Below are positions 10,096 through 20,000 of a stretch of DNA of 64,000 bases, piece after piece. The translations under genes and the position numbers were made by a program. Source of the stretch: Comamonadaceae bacterium (lineage in GTDB: Bacteria; Pseudomonadota; Gammaproteobacteria; Burkholderiales; Burkholderiaceae_C); contig CANFYZ010000006.1 in the NCBI GenBank assembly GCA_947451385.1, forward strand, positions 1 through 64,000. Direction: 5' to 3'. Below the pieces are notes generated by a model. That model saw nothing but the letters and a program-made list of their open reading frames with translations. It was not told the DNA's origin and ran no database searches. Position 1 is the stretch's first letter. Every line of letters begins with the position of its first letter.

Positions 10096-11085
10096 TTAGG
10101 GGTTGAAGACCACGCGGCGGCTGGCGCCGCCCAGGACTTCGCGGTACACGGGCATGGCGTGGTCGAGCGAGAACACGGCGTCGGCCGCGACGCTGAACGG
10201 CTTCAAGGTGCCGGCTTCAAAACCGGCGCGCATCGCCTCCATGCGTTCATTGGTTTCTGTGGCATGGAGCGCCAGCGTGTCAATGCCCACATAGGTGTGC
10301 ATGCCGCGGTAGAAGGTGAAGATGTCGAAGGGCACCGGGCGTTCAATCGTCGAAATGAAGATTTGCGTTGCGCCTTTGGCCATCGCCTGGTTGGCGGCTT
10401 CAAAGTAGGGACTGCCCACGGTGTTGAAGACGATGTGCGCGCCTTTGCCCTCGCTCAATTCGCGGATGCGTGCAGCCACGTTTTCGCGGCTGGCGTCAAT
10501 GCTGTGGACGCCGGACGTCGGGCCCTCCCATGCGCCTGCGCCGCGGCGCACCGCAATCACCTGCGCGCCGGCTTGAGCGGCCAGTTGCACCGCGGCTTGG
10601 CCGACCTTGCCGTTGGCGCCCATGACGGCCACCGTTTGTCCGCGTTGGGGCATGCCGCTGCGTCTGAAACCCTCATAAGCGGTGATAAAAGGCACGCCAA
10701 CGGAACCGGCTTCTTCAAAGCTCAGGTTCTGCGGCTTTTCACGCAGCGCGGCTTCGGGCAGCACCAGCCAAGCGGCGTGCGAGCCGTTGCGGGTGATGCC
10801 AATGTCACCGCCTGAGCCCCACACCTCTTTGCCAATCCAGGCGGTGGGGCCTTCGGTGACCACGCCCGCAAAATCACGTCCCGGGGTGCGCGGAAAAACC
10901 GCTTGCGGCATGATGCCCAGCGCCGCCTTGACATCGCTGGGATTCACGCCGGCGCTGCGCACCCGCACCAAGGCTTCACCGGCCTGCAGGGTCGGTGGGG
11001 TTTGGGTTTCGATGCGCGGCGCCAGGGTGTCGATTGAAGCGGCTTTGCTGTCAACGCGGACCGCGCGAAATTCAGAGTGAGTCAT
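10096..11085 (-). CDS. Zinc-binding-dehydrogenase/quinone oxidoreductase family (MDR) protein
   Basis: 'EALVRVRSAGVNPSDVKA...PGRDFAGVV...VMGANGKVGQAAVQLAAQAGAQVIAV'. Confidence 0.88.
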   Translation of the reverse strand: MTHSEFRAVRVDSKAASIDTLAPRIETQTPPTLQAGEALVRVRSAGVNPSDVKAALGIMPQAVFPRTPGRDFAGVVTEGPTAWIGKEVWGSGGDIGITRNGSHAAWLVLPEAALREKPQNLSFEEAGSVGVPFITAYEGFRRSGMPQRGQTVAVMGANGKVGQAAVQLAAQAGAQVIAVRRGAGAWEGPTSGVHSIDASRENVAARIRELSEGKGAHIVFNTVGSPYFEAANQAMAKGATQIFISTIERPVPFDIFTFYRGMHTYVGIDTLALHATETNERMEAMRAGFEAGTLKPFSVAADAVFSLDHAMPVYREVLGGASRRVVFNP

Positions 11086-11106
11086 GTTGAAAAATCCTGA
11101 TGGGGT

Positions 11107-11991
11107 TCAGCTGCGCGTGGGCAACTGCAGCATGGCGCGGGCTTCGCGTGGGGTGGCCAAAGCGCCGCCCAAATCCTCGATGATGCGTTTGGCTTTACTC
11201 ACCAACTCGGCATTGCTTTGCGCTAGCACGCCTTTTTCCAAATAGATGTTGTCTTCCATGCCCACACGCACATGGCCACCCGCCAGCCAGGCTTGGGCCA
11301 CGATGGGAAACTCAAACCGGCCAATCCCAAAAGCCGACCAAATAGCGCCGGCCGGCAGCAGGCTGCGGGCATAGAGCAGGGTTTCGGGAGAAGATGAAAA
11401 ACCGTACTTCACACCGGTCACAAAGGTCCACATGCCCGGGCCGTCCAAGGTGCCGTCAGCGATCAAATCGCGTGCCAAGTGCATGTCGCCAGAATCAAAA
11501 ATTTCGAGTTCAGGTTTGACCCCGGCTTCGCGCATGATCTTGGCCATGATACGGACATTGCGCGGCGTGTTGATCACCACATCGCCACCCGAGTTCATGG
11601 TGTTCAGGTCCAGCGAGCAGACATCGGGTTTGAGCACGCGCACATGTTCTACGCGCAATTCGGGTTGCACCAAGGTCGAACCCGGTGCGGCCACGCGCGG
11701 GTTGTCGACGCTGGGAATGAAACGCCCGCCAGGCCCGGTGGTGAGGTTGATGATCAGCTCCGGGTTGGCGCGGCGAAGCGTGTCAAACACCTCACGGTAG
11801 AGTTCCAACTCCATGGACGGTTTGCCAGTCTGCGGGTCGCGCACGTGGATGTGCACGGCGGCGGCACCGGCCTCGGCGGCGGCCAAACACTCATCGGCAA
11901 TTTGCGCTGGCGTGACAGGCAAGTGCGGCGTCTGGTAGGGCGTGGTGATGTTGCCGGTGACGGCGCAGGTGAGAAATGTTTTGGAATGCAT
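11107..11991 (-). CDS. BKACE family (DUF849, 3-keto-5-aminohexanoate cleavage enzyme-like) protein
   Basis: 'KTFLTCAVTGNITTPYQTPHLPVTPAQIADECLAAAEAGAAAVHIHVRDPQTGKPSMELELYREV'; start moved to the ATG at 11991. Confidence 0.9.
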   Translation of the reverse strand: MHSKTFLTCAVTGNITTPYQTPHLPVTPAQIADECLAAAEAGAAAVHIHVRDPQTGKPSMELELYREVFDTLRRANPELIINLTTGPGGRFIPSVDNPRVAAPGSTLVQPELRVEHVRVLKPDVCSLDLNTMNSGGDVVINTPRNVRIMAKIMREAGVKPELEIFDSGDMHLARDLIADGTLDGPGMWTFVTGVKYGFSSSPETLLYARSLLPAGAIWSAFGIGRFEFPIVAQAWLAGGHVRVGMEDNIYLEKGVLAQSNAELVSKAKRIIEDLGGALATPREARAMLQLPTRS

Positions 11992-12007
11992 GGTGATGAA
12001 GCTGGGT

Positions 12008-12775
12008 TTAAAGGTGGCGTCCACCGTCGACCACGATACGCGTGCCGGTGACGTAACGCATGGTGGTGGCACAGGCCTGGACGACGGCTGCGACATCGTC
12101 CACCGTGCCAATGCGGCGCAACGGAATGGTGGCCGCGGCTTTCTCGTTGAAGTCTGCACCGCGGCCCGGCACGAACCCCGAGTCCACCACGCCCGGCGAG
12201 ACCGAGATCACGCGCACCAGGGGCGCAAAGGCTTTGGCCAAGGCGTCGCCCACCACGTCGATGCTGGCTTTGGCCGCCACATAGGCCAGGTTGCTGCCTG
12301 TGCCGGTGAAGCCGGCAATCGAAGAAACATTCACAATCAAACCGTCTTCAGATTTTTTCAGCAAGGGCAGAAAGGCCCGAATGGTGGCGATCACGCCACG
12401 GAAATTGACTTTCAAAATATCGTCAATCAACTCGTCGCTCAAACCGTCCAAATCGGCCGCGGGCACAGCCCGGGTGTAGCCCGCGCTGTTGATCAAAATA
12501 TGCACCACGCCGCATTGCGCAGCCACTTGCTCTGCCACCTCTTTGAGCGCGGCGCTGTCGGTGATGGGGGCCTTGAAACTCAAGTGCCCGGAACCCGGCA
12601 GGGCGGCGGCCTTGCCGGCGGCCGACTCGGCCGATTCGGAGTTGTACAACAGCACGCAACGCGCGCCGAGCTGGGCCAAGCGGCGGGCACTGGCCAAGCC
12701 AATGGCGCCCGTGCCGCCGGTGATCACGGCCACCCGGCCAGTCAACGATTCAGTGGGTTCGAAGGTGGAGGTCAT
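12008..12775 (-). CDS. SDR family oxidoreductase
   Basis: TGGTGAIG Rossmann motif, 'NVSSIAGFTGTGSNLAYVAAKA' catalytic S-Y-K. Confidence 0.92.
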   Translation of the reverse strand: MTSTFEPTESLTGRVAVITGGTGAIGLASARRLAQLGARCVLLYNSESAESAAGKAAALPGSGHLSFKAPITDSAALKEVAEQVAAQCGVVHILINSAGYTRAVPAADLDGLSDELIDDILKVNFRGVIATIRAFLPLLKKSEDGLIVNVSSIAGFTGTGSNLAYVAAKASIDVVGDALAKAFAPLVRVISVSPGVVDSGFVPGRGADFNEKAAATIPLRRIGTVDDVAAVVQACATTMRYVTGTRIVVDGGRHL

Positions 12776-12813
12776 GCAGTCCTTGAGGAATGAAAGTGGG
12801 TCATGAATTACGT

Positions 12814-12869
12814 AATCTGAATCAGGGCATCTGAATCAAGGCATCTGAATCAAGGCATCTGAATCAAGG
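12814..12869. repeat. 4 x 14-bp tandem repeat (catctgaatcaagg)
   Basis: aatctgaatcaggg + 3x catctgaatcaagg; last unit contains the stop codon of the dioxygenase gene. Confidence 0.95.
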
Positions 12870-13787
12870 AATAGGCGGGTGCGGGAACACCATCTCACCG
12901 GGCACCAAATGAAAGTCTTGCACTAACTGCGCCGTGGTGGTGTCACCGTCGGTGTGTTTGACAAAGTGGCCCACCAACGGCGCGGTCACGCCAAACACCG
13001 GGTCGCTGGTGAGGTTGCTGTCGTCATCGGCAAAGACTTGGGTGATCAGCACTTTGTGCCCCGGGCTGGAGACCATGAAATGCAAATGGGCCGGCCGGTT
13101 GGGGTGACGCAATTGCGCCGCCAGCAGTTCGCCGCAAGGACCGTCTGTGGGCACCGGGTAGCCCGACGGGCAGACCGTGCGCATGAAGTAGCGGCCTTGT
13201 GCGTCGGTGGTGAACAAGCCGCGTAAATTCATATCGGCTTGACCCGGGTCTTGGTTCTCGTACAAGCCCACAGGCGAGGCTTGCCACACGTCCACCTTGG
13301 CGTTGGCCACCGGTTGTCCGTCGGCGCCATAAACCACGCCACGCACCTCCATGGGAATGCCCGGGGTGGCGGAACGCACGATGCTGTCGCCGGGCTGGCA
13401 CACCGGCGCATGATCGCGCCAAAAAGGGCCCAGCAGGCCGGCCGTGGACGACTCGGCGTCGTGTCCGGGCGGGTTGTTTTGCATGGCCACCAGGGTCGAG
13501 ACACCGAACAAATCCATCGCCAAGATGACTTCGTTTTTGGTCTCGCCTGTGGCTTTGCCAATGCCAATCAAAAAGGCCACCGCACGCTCGAATTCTTTTT
13601 CGGTGACCTGGTTGTCGATCACGAACTGATGCAAGTGCTGGCTGAGTGACACCAACAGGCTGCGCAGTCGGGGATCGGGCGTGCGCTCCATGACCTCAAG
13701 TACGAAGGGCAGGATGCTCTCGGGGGTGGTGGGGAAGCGGGCAGTGGAATGTGCATCGGAGGGTGCATCGGAATGTGCAGCGGTCAT
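12864..13787 (-). CDS. Intradiol ring-cleavage dioxygenase (catechol/hydroxyquinol 1,2-dioxygenase type)
   Basis: 'SSTAGLLGPFWRDHAP', Fe ligand pattern Tyr (GLYENQDP), Tyr (GRYFMRTV), His-x-His (RPAHLHFMV). Confidence 0.9.
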   Translation of the reverse strand: MTAAHSDAPSDAHSTARFPTTPESILPFVLEVMERTPDPRLRSLLVSLSQHLHQFVIDNQVTEKEFERAVAFLIGIGKATGETKNEVILAMDLFGVSTLVAMQNNPPGHDAESSTAGLLGPFWRDHAPVCQPGDSIVRSATPGIPMEVRGVVYGADGQPVANAKVDVWQASPVGLYENQDPGQADMNLRGLFTTDAQGRYFMRTVCPSGYPVPTDGPCGELLAAQLRHPNRPAHLHFMVSSPGHKVLITQVFADDDSNLTSDPVFGVTAPLVGHFVKHTDGDTTTAQLVQDFHLVPGEMVFPHPPIP

Positions 13788-13803
13788 GGCAAGGCCTTTG
13801 TAT

Positions 13804-13819
13804 TTGCAACCGGTTGCAA
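13804..13819. promoter_or_regulatory. Putative LacI-family operator O1
   Basis: Perfect 16-bp palindrome TTGCAACCGGTTGCAA in the divergent intergenic region. Confidence 0.8.
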
Positions 13820-13870
13820 TTTTAGAGTCGATGTAGAGGCTGGCTATGCTGATTTACCCTAAGCCGTTGA

Positions 13871-13886
13871 AAGAGACCGGTTGCAA
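13871..13886. promoter_or_regulatory. Putative second (imperfect) LacI-family operator O2
   Basis: One perfect half-site GGTTGCAA (in ACCGGTTGCAA) with a degenerate other half, 13 bp upstream of the lacI-type start codon. Confidence 0.55.
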
Positions 13887-13898
13887 TAAAATCAGGCG

Positions 13899-14942
13899 AT
13901 GCAGCGCCATCCCAACCCCACTTTGCAAGATCTGGCGCTGCATTTGGGTGTCCACAAGTCCACCGTGTCGCGCGCCATGGACCCGGCCCGGCGGCATTTG
14001 GTCAAGGCCGATTTGTTGCTGCGCATCGAAACCGCGGCCAAATCCTTGGGTTACAGACCCAATCACGCGGCCGCAGCCTTGAGTCGGGGCCGCTCCAAAA
14101 CCATCGGCGTGTTGTTGCCAGACATCACCAACCCCGTGTTTCCGCCGATCTTGCGCGGCATCGAAGACGCCTTGGACGAAGAGGGCTACTTTGCGCTGCT
14201 GGCGAACACCTCGCGCCCCGAAAGCCGGGGCCAAGCGATTCAGCAGGCGGTGGACCGCATGCAAGCCCAACGGGTGGAAGGTTTTTTGGTGGCCACCGCC
14301 ACACGCGACGATGTGTGGCTGGACACCTTGCGCCAAAGCGGCGCGCGCATTGTCTTGATCAACCGCACCGACGGACGCGGCCATTTGCCTGCGGTCATCA
14401 GCGACGACATGTTGGGTATGCGCTTGGCGGTGGACCATTTGGTGGCACTCGGTCACCGCCAGATCGCCCACCTGGCCGGGCCCGAAAGCCTGTCCACCGG
14501 CATGGCGCGGCGTGTGGGTTTTGAGCAGGCCCTGCACAACCATGGCCTGGCCCCCGCGCAGGTGGTCATGGCGAAAGCCTATGCGATAGAAAGCGGCGAG
14601 TCGGCCATGCAGCAGTTGCTGGCCTTGCGCGCAGCCCAGCCTTTCACCGCCATCGTCGCGGCCAACGATTTGATTGCTTTGGGTGCCCTGCAGACCTTGC
14701 GCGCAGCAGGCCTTCAGGTGCCCTCAGACATGTCGATCGTGGGGCACAACGACATGCCGCTGCTGGACCAGGTGAACCCGCCGCTGACCTCGGTGCGCAT
14801 CCAGCACTATGAAATGGGTTTCAAGTCAGCGCGCTTGCTGCTCGATGCGCTGCGTGAGCGCCCGGGCAGTCAAGATGCGACGGTGATGCTGCCGCCGCAA
14901 TTGCGGGTGCGCGGCTCGACGGCCGCCCCCGCGCGCCCTTAG
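13899..14942 (+). CDS. LacI-family transcriptional regulator
   Basis: N-terminal HTH 'PTLQDLALHLGVHKSTVSRAMDPARR', periplasmic-binding-like effector domain. Confidence 0.93.
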   Translation: MQRHPNPTLQDLALHLGVHKSTVSRAMDPARRHLVKADLLLRIETAAKSLGYRPNHAAAALSRGRSKTIGVLLPDITNPVFPPILRGIEDALDEEGYFALLANTSRPESRGQAIQQAVDRMQAQRVEGFLVATATRDDVWLDTLRQSGARIVLINRTDGRGHLPAVISDDMLGMRLAVDHLVALGHRQIAHLAGPESLSTGMARRVGFEQALHNHGLAPAQVVMAKAYAIESGESAMQQLLALRAAQPFTAIVAANDLIALGALQTLRAAGLQVPSDMSIVGHNDMPLLDQVNPPLTSVRIQHYEMGFKSARLLLDALRERPGSQDATVMLPPQLRVRGSTAAPARP

Positions 14943-16018
14943 GCGCGGCCCAACAGACGCTGCGCGTTGCGGCTTTCGATGGCGGTCAGGTCGTTCATGC
15001 TGAAGCCCATGGCCATCAGGCCTTTCACATGGTCCAACGAGGTGCGGTAAGGGAAGTCGGTGCCAAAAACCACTTGCGACACGTCCACCAAATTCAGCAG
15101 TGACAACAGCGCGCCCGGGTGCGAGGCTTGGGCCGTGTCGTAATAGAAACTGCGCAAAGTGGGCAGCACCTGGTCGGTGGGCAAAATTTTGCCGAAATTG
15201 GGATTCAGCTTGGGCAGCATGACCAAACGTTCGATCAAAAACGGCATGGTGCCACCGGCGTGCGAAAAGATGAACTTGATGTCTTTGCAGCGTGTGGCGG
15301 TGCCGCTGAAAAGCAAGCTGGTGATGGTGCGGGTGGTGTCGGTGGCAAATTCAATGGTGGACCCCGGCACGCCCTCTTGCAGGTTGTTGCAGCACTGGGT
15401 GTTCGAAGGGTGGGTGTAGACAATCAGCTTGCGGCGATGGATCTCGTCCATGATGGGCGCAAAGGCTTTATCGCCCAACCATTTGCCGTTGTAACTGGTG
15501 AGCATGGCAATGCCGTTGGCTTTGAGTACGTCGCAGCTGTAGGCGATCTCGGCCAGGGCGCCGTCCACATCCAGCATCGGCAGGGTCGCAAAAAAACCAA
15601 ATTGGTTGGGGTAGTCGCGCGCCAGTTGCGCGCCGTACTCGTTGCTGACGCGCGCCATCTGGCGCATCGTGGCGGCATCGCCAAAGCTGGCGGCAGGCGT
15701 GGTGGGCGAGGTCAGGGTGTAGGTAACGCCGGCGAGTGCCATGTCGTCCATGGTTTTGTTCAATGACCAATTGCGGGCCGGGGGTTCCGCCAGCTTGGCG
15801 GCTTCAAGGCCTTTCAAAAATGCCGGTGCCCAGACATGGTGGTGCACGTCCACCAAGGCCCGCTTGGCCTGTGAGGGCAGGGGAGCGTCTTTGGACGAGG
15901 TGGCGCAACCGGGCAACACCGCAGCCGCGCTGCTGGCGATTAAACCGGTTAAAAAATGGCGCCGGGGCGCGCAGTGGTTGCAGTCATTGGCGGGCAGGGT
16001 GTGGGTGTGGGGCATCAA
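14939..16018 (-). CDS. Amidohydrolase/ACMSD-type decarboxylase family, Tat signal and lipobox
   Basis: 'RRHFLTGLIASSAAAVLPGCATSS' signal; VDVHHHVWAP, FSHAGGTMPFL, VVFGTDFPY metal-ligand motifs. Confidence 0.85.
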   Translation of the reverse strand: MMPHTHTLPANDCNHCAPRRHFLTGLIASSAAAVLPGCATSSKDAPLPSQAKRALVDVHHHVWAPAFLKGLEAAKLAEPPARNWSLNKTMDDMALAGVTYTLTSPTTPAASFGDAATMRQMARVSNEYGAQLARDYPNQFGFFATLPMLDVDGALAEIAYSCDVLKANGIAMLTSYNGKWLGDKAFAPIMDEIHRRKLIVYTHPSNTQCCNNLQEGVPGSTIEFATDTTRTITSLLFSGTATRCKDIKFIFSHAGGTMPFLIERLVMLPKLNPNFGKILPTDQVLPTLRSFYYDTAQASHPGALLSLLNLVDVSQVVFGTDFPYRTSLDHVKGLMAMGFSMNDLTAIESRNAQRLLGRA

Positions 16019-16033
16019 AGTCTCCTTGGGGGG

Positions 16034-17005
16034 TTATTGCGTGAAATCCACACGCTGGGCTAATTTTTTGTTCATGGCAATTTCATCGGCAATGACCTTG
16101 CTGAATTCGGCTGGGGTGGAGCCCACGGTGGCGAAACCCTGTTCGGCAAATGCCTTTTTGATCTCGGGCTCCTCCAACAGTTTGGCAACCTCGTTGCGCC
16201 ACCGGTTGACCTGTTCTGCGGGCACACCTGCTGGAAACCAAAAGCCGTACCAAGGGGTGTAGACAAAGCCTTTGACCCCGGCCTCGTCGATGGTGGGCAC
16301 GTCGGGCAACTCGCTCCAGCGTTTGCGGGCCGTGATGGCCAAAGCTTTCAGCTTGCCGGCTTTGATCAACGGCAACACCGCCGTGGGCGCCCCAATCACA
16401 AAGTCAATCCGACCGGCCACCAGGTCGTTGAGTGACTGGCTCACCCCTTTGAAGGGCACGTGAGTCAGCTTGACATCGGCGCTGCTGGCCAAGAACTCGG
16501 CCGCAAAATGCATCACGTTACCCACGCCGCCCGAGCCAAAGGTGTATTTGCCAGGGTTGGCTTTGGCGTCTGCCAACAACTCTTTCAAATTTTTGACCGG
16601 CAAGTCGGGCCGTGCCGCCAGCACAAACCCCACGCTGTTGGCCACCAGGGTGATAGGCGCAAAATCTTTCAGCGGGTCATACGGCAATGAGGCCGAAACC
16701 ACTGGCAAGCTGGCGTGGCTCGATGACGTGTTCAGCAGGGTGTAGCCGTCGGGAGCGGACTTGGCCACCACATCCGTGCCAATGGCCCCGCCCGCTCCTG
16801 CGCGGTTGTCGATGATCAGGGGTTGGCCCAGGGCCTGGTTCAAGCGCGGCCCCAGTGTGCGGCCAATGAAATCCATCGGCCCCCCAGCCGCGTAAGGAAT
16901 GACCATTTTGATGGGGTGATTCGGGTAGTCGCGGGGGCTTTGAGCCTGGCTAGAAAAAGCGGTGCTGCCGATGACGCAAGTGCAGAGAAAATGCCATAAC
17001 TTCAT
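16034..17005 (-). CDS. Bug-family tripartite tricarboxylate transporter substrate-binding protein
   Basis: 'YPNHPIKMVIPYAAGGPMDFIGRTLGPRLNQALGQPLIIDNRAGAGGAIGTDVVAKSAPDGYTLL'. Confidence 0.93.
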   Translation of the reverse strand: MKLWHFLCTCVIGSTAFSSQAQSPRDYPNHPIKMVIPYAAGGPMDFIGRTLGPRLNQALGQPLIIDNRAGAGGAIGTDVVAKSAPDGYTLLNTSSSHASLPVVSASLPYDPLKDFAPITLVANSVGFVLAARPDLPVKNLKELLADAKANPGKYTFGSGGVGNVMHFAAEFLASSADVKLTHVPFKGVSQSLNDLVAGRIDFVIGAPTAVLPLIKAGKLKALAITARKRWSELPDVPTIDEAGVKGFVYTPWYGFWFPAGVPAEQVNRWRNEVAKLLEEPEIKKAFAEQGFATVGSTPAEFSKVIADEIAMNKKLAQRVDFTQ

Positions 17006-17026
17006 GCGGGGCCTTAAAAGTTTGAA

Positions 17027-20000
17027 TTAAATCGGAGCCGTCCAACTGCCATCGACATCGCCTCGGAGCACACCCACCAACTCAATTGTGCTGTGCGAGG
17101 CATCAAAAGTCTGGTCGATCGCATGGGGCGTGGTGTTGTCTTTGGCCAAATTAGCGCCGTTGGCACCGACACCTGTTTTGCCGTCCGTACTCAGGTCGCT
17201 CGCGTCCAGGAATTGCCAAGTGGGCGTGACGCTGGTGGACTTGTTCAGATAGTACTTGAGCAGCTGCAACACATCGGTCAGAGAGACCGTGCCCGAACCA
17301 TCAAAGTCGGCCGCAATGTAGTTCAAGGGGGAGGCAAAGCTGTCTGGCAGCGGCTTGTTCAAATACACCTTCAAGGTGGCCAACACATCGGTCAAGGTGA
17401 CGGCGCTTTTGGCATTGCTTGGCGCGTCCAGCTGGGGCGCCAGCGTCATGTTGCCATCGTTGGCGCCATCGGCGTCCAACACACCGCTCAGCGAAATCAA
17501 GCCGCTGGCGCCGGAGGTTCCGGTTTGCCCGCCTTCGGTCAAGGTGACGCCAGCAAGCGCCGTGGGTGTCGTGCTGGACGATGCACCTTTCCAAAATACC
17601 GTTGTGGCTTGAATGTTGTAACCGCTGGGCGTGACCAGCAAGTCAAAGCTGTCACTGACGCTGGCGCCCGCAGCGTCTTTGGCGGTGACTTGAACCGCAA
17701 AGGCGACAGACTCTGTGCCGATGACCGTCTCGGACGGCGATGCCACAAAGCTGCGGTCCGTGGCATTGAAAACCAGCCAATCTGGCAACGGTGAACCCGA
17801 GGCGAGTTTCGCGCTGTAGACCAAGCTGGCGTCGTCCACATCAGAAAAACTGGTGGCAGGCAGAGTGAATTTCAGGGTTTGATTTTTAGCGACTTGCTGA
17901 TCCACCAGCGCTTGCGTCAGCGTGGGCGCATCGTTGACCGCGTTCACGGTGAGCGACAAAGTCGCGACAGCTGAATCAGCCGTGCCATCATTCACTTTGA
18001 AGGTGAAGGCGTCCGTGCCGTTGTAGTTCGCAGCCGGTGTGTAGGTGTACGCGCCGGTGCTTGCGTTGAGGGTCATTGTGCCGTGGCTGGGCCCGTCCAC
18101 TTTGACAAAGGGCGTGGAGTTGGACCCCATGCTGGTGCCCAGCAAGGTCCCACTTTGGCTGCTGTCTTCGTCCAGTGAAGCGGAGGCAGATCGGGCCACC
18201 GGGCCCTCGTAGGCGTTGACAACGGTCGCCGTCGATGCGCTGCTGACTTTCTCTACCGTGCCGTGTCCATCGGTATAGGTGGCGGTCACAGACACGGTGC
18301 TGCCCACATCGCTTGGGGTTAAGACATAACTGTCTTGTGTCGCCCCCTGAATCAAAGCGCCAGCCAAATACCATTGGTAGCTGATCGCGCCGGCACCCGA
18401 GGTGGGGATGCCGTCAAAATCGGTCACCGTGTTGCTGGCTTTCAGTGTCTGGCCTTTGGCGGCCAAGCCGCTGACGGTGACCGAGCCCTTGGGCGCAAAG
18501 TTGGCCAATGACAGCGTTTGATCTGAGAACTGGGCCCACTCGATGCCGGTCAAAGTGTCTGTGCCATCCGGGCCGCTGACCGTCCATCCGGTGGCGATGG
18601 AGGTGAAGGTGTACTGCGCCAGGGCTTGGCTGAAATTGGCCGTGTCCAGGCCCTCGCCGCCGACCAAACTGTCGTTGCCTGCGCCCCCCGTGAGTGCGTC
18701 AGCCCCGGCGCCTCCGTCGATGCTGTCGTTGCCCGCACCGCCTTGAATTTCATTCGCAACTTCGTTGCCAAACAACTGGTCGTTGTAGGCTGAACCCAGC
18801 AATTTCTCGATCACCGTGCCGAAGTTGACGGTGATTTGCCCCGCCGTGGTGATGGTCGATGCCTGCGACGAGCCAACATACCCCCAGTAACCTGGCGTCA
18901 AATAGACGGTGGCCGCTTTCGATAAAGCCGAGGCGTCGAGCGTGTCCACCCCCGAACCGTCCCAAATGAAGTTGGCCTCTGTGGCCGAGATCGCATAGGT
19001 GTCGTTACCCGTCCTGGCCGTTTTGCTGGGTCCATAAAGGTATTGCAGCGCGGCAATGTCGAATGGGCGGTATTGCAAAAACCACTCGGATTCTGAGTCG
19101 GTGTAACTCATCACCGTCCACGTGGTCGACTCTTCAACTCCTGTTAAGTAAGGCGGGTCGGAAGCGCCACCGATGGCATCCGGTTGATTGAAAGGATGCT
19201 CCAAACCCAGCGCATGGCCAATTTCATGGATCAGGGTCAGTGCACCGTAGGTGCCGTCCGCCAAGGTCGTATTGCTGTCGTCAATATTGAGAAAAACATC
19301 ACTGCCCCACAGCGCACTGGAAGGGTATTGGGCATAGCCCCCGGAGTCTGTTTGGATGTTGCTCGCAAAGGTCAGTGTGTTGGCCGTTGCGGCATCGGTG
19401 GTCGTTTCAAACTTGAGATCAAGAACCGATGAGATGTAGGCCAGTGCAGTGACGGTACTGGCTTTTTGAACGGCCGTGAATGGGGTAAAACCTTTGGCGT
19501 TATCGGTACTCGTGTCGTAGGTGGGCAGGGAGGCCGGAAAAATATATTTAAATTTGGAGGTGCCGCCCAGCAAGGTCGAGAACTTCAAGCCGGCCGCATC
19601 ATCGGGCAGTAAGGCACTGATCCAGTAAGGCAAAGCCAAGGCGTTGTTGGTGTAGGTGACGTTTTCAATAAAGCTGGGGATCTTTACAAAACTGGTCGAC
19701 ACGAAGGCGCTGTCTGTGCCTGCCGAGTCGGTGATCACGTCTCGCAGGCTGTCGATGTAGTAGGTGTCGTTGCCATCGCCACCATTCAGGCTGTCGTCTC
19801 CTGCACCGCCGTCCAAGGTGTCGTTGCCTTCATCACCGATCAGGGTGTCATTGCCCTCGCCACCGCGAATCACGTCGTGGCCTGCATAGCCCTCTAACCA
19901 GCTGTCGTTGCCTGCACCGCCGTCCAAGCTGTCATTGCCCAAACCGCCTTGCAGCGTGTCTTGACCCGAACCGCCCATCAGGGTGCTGTCGTCTTTGCTG

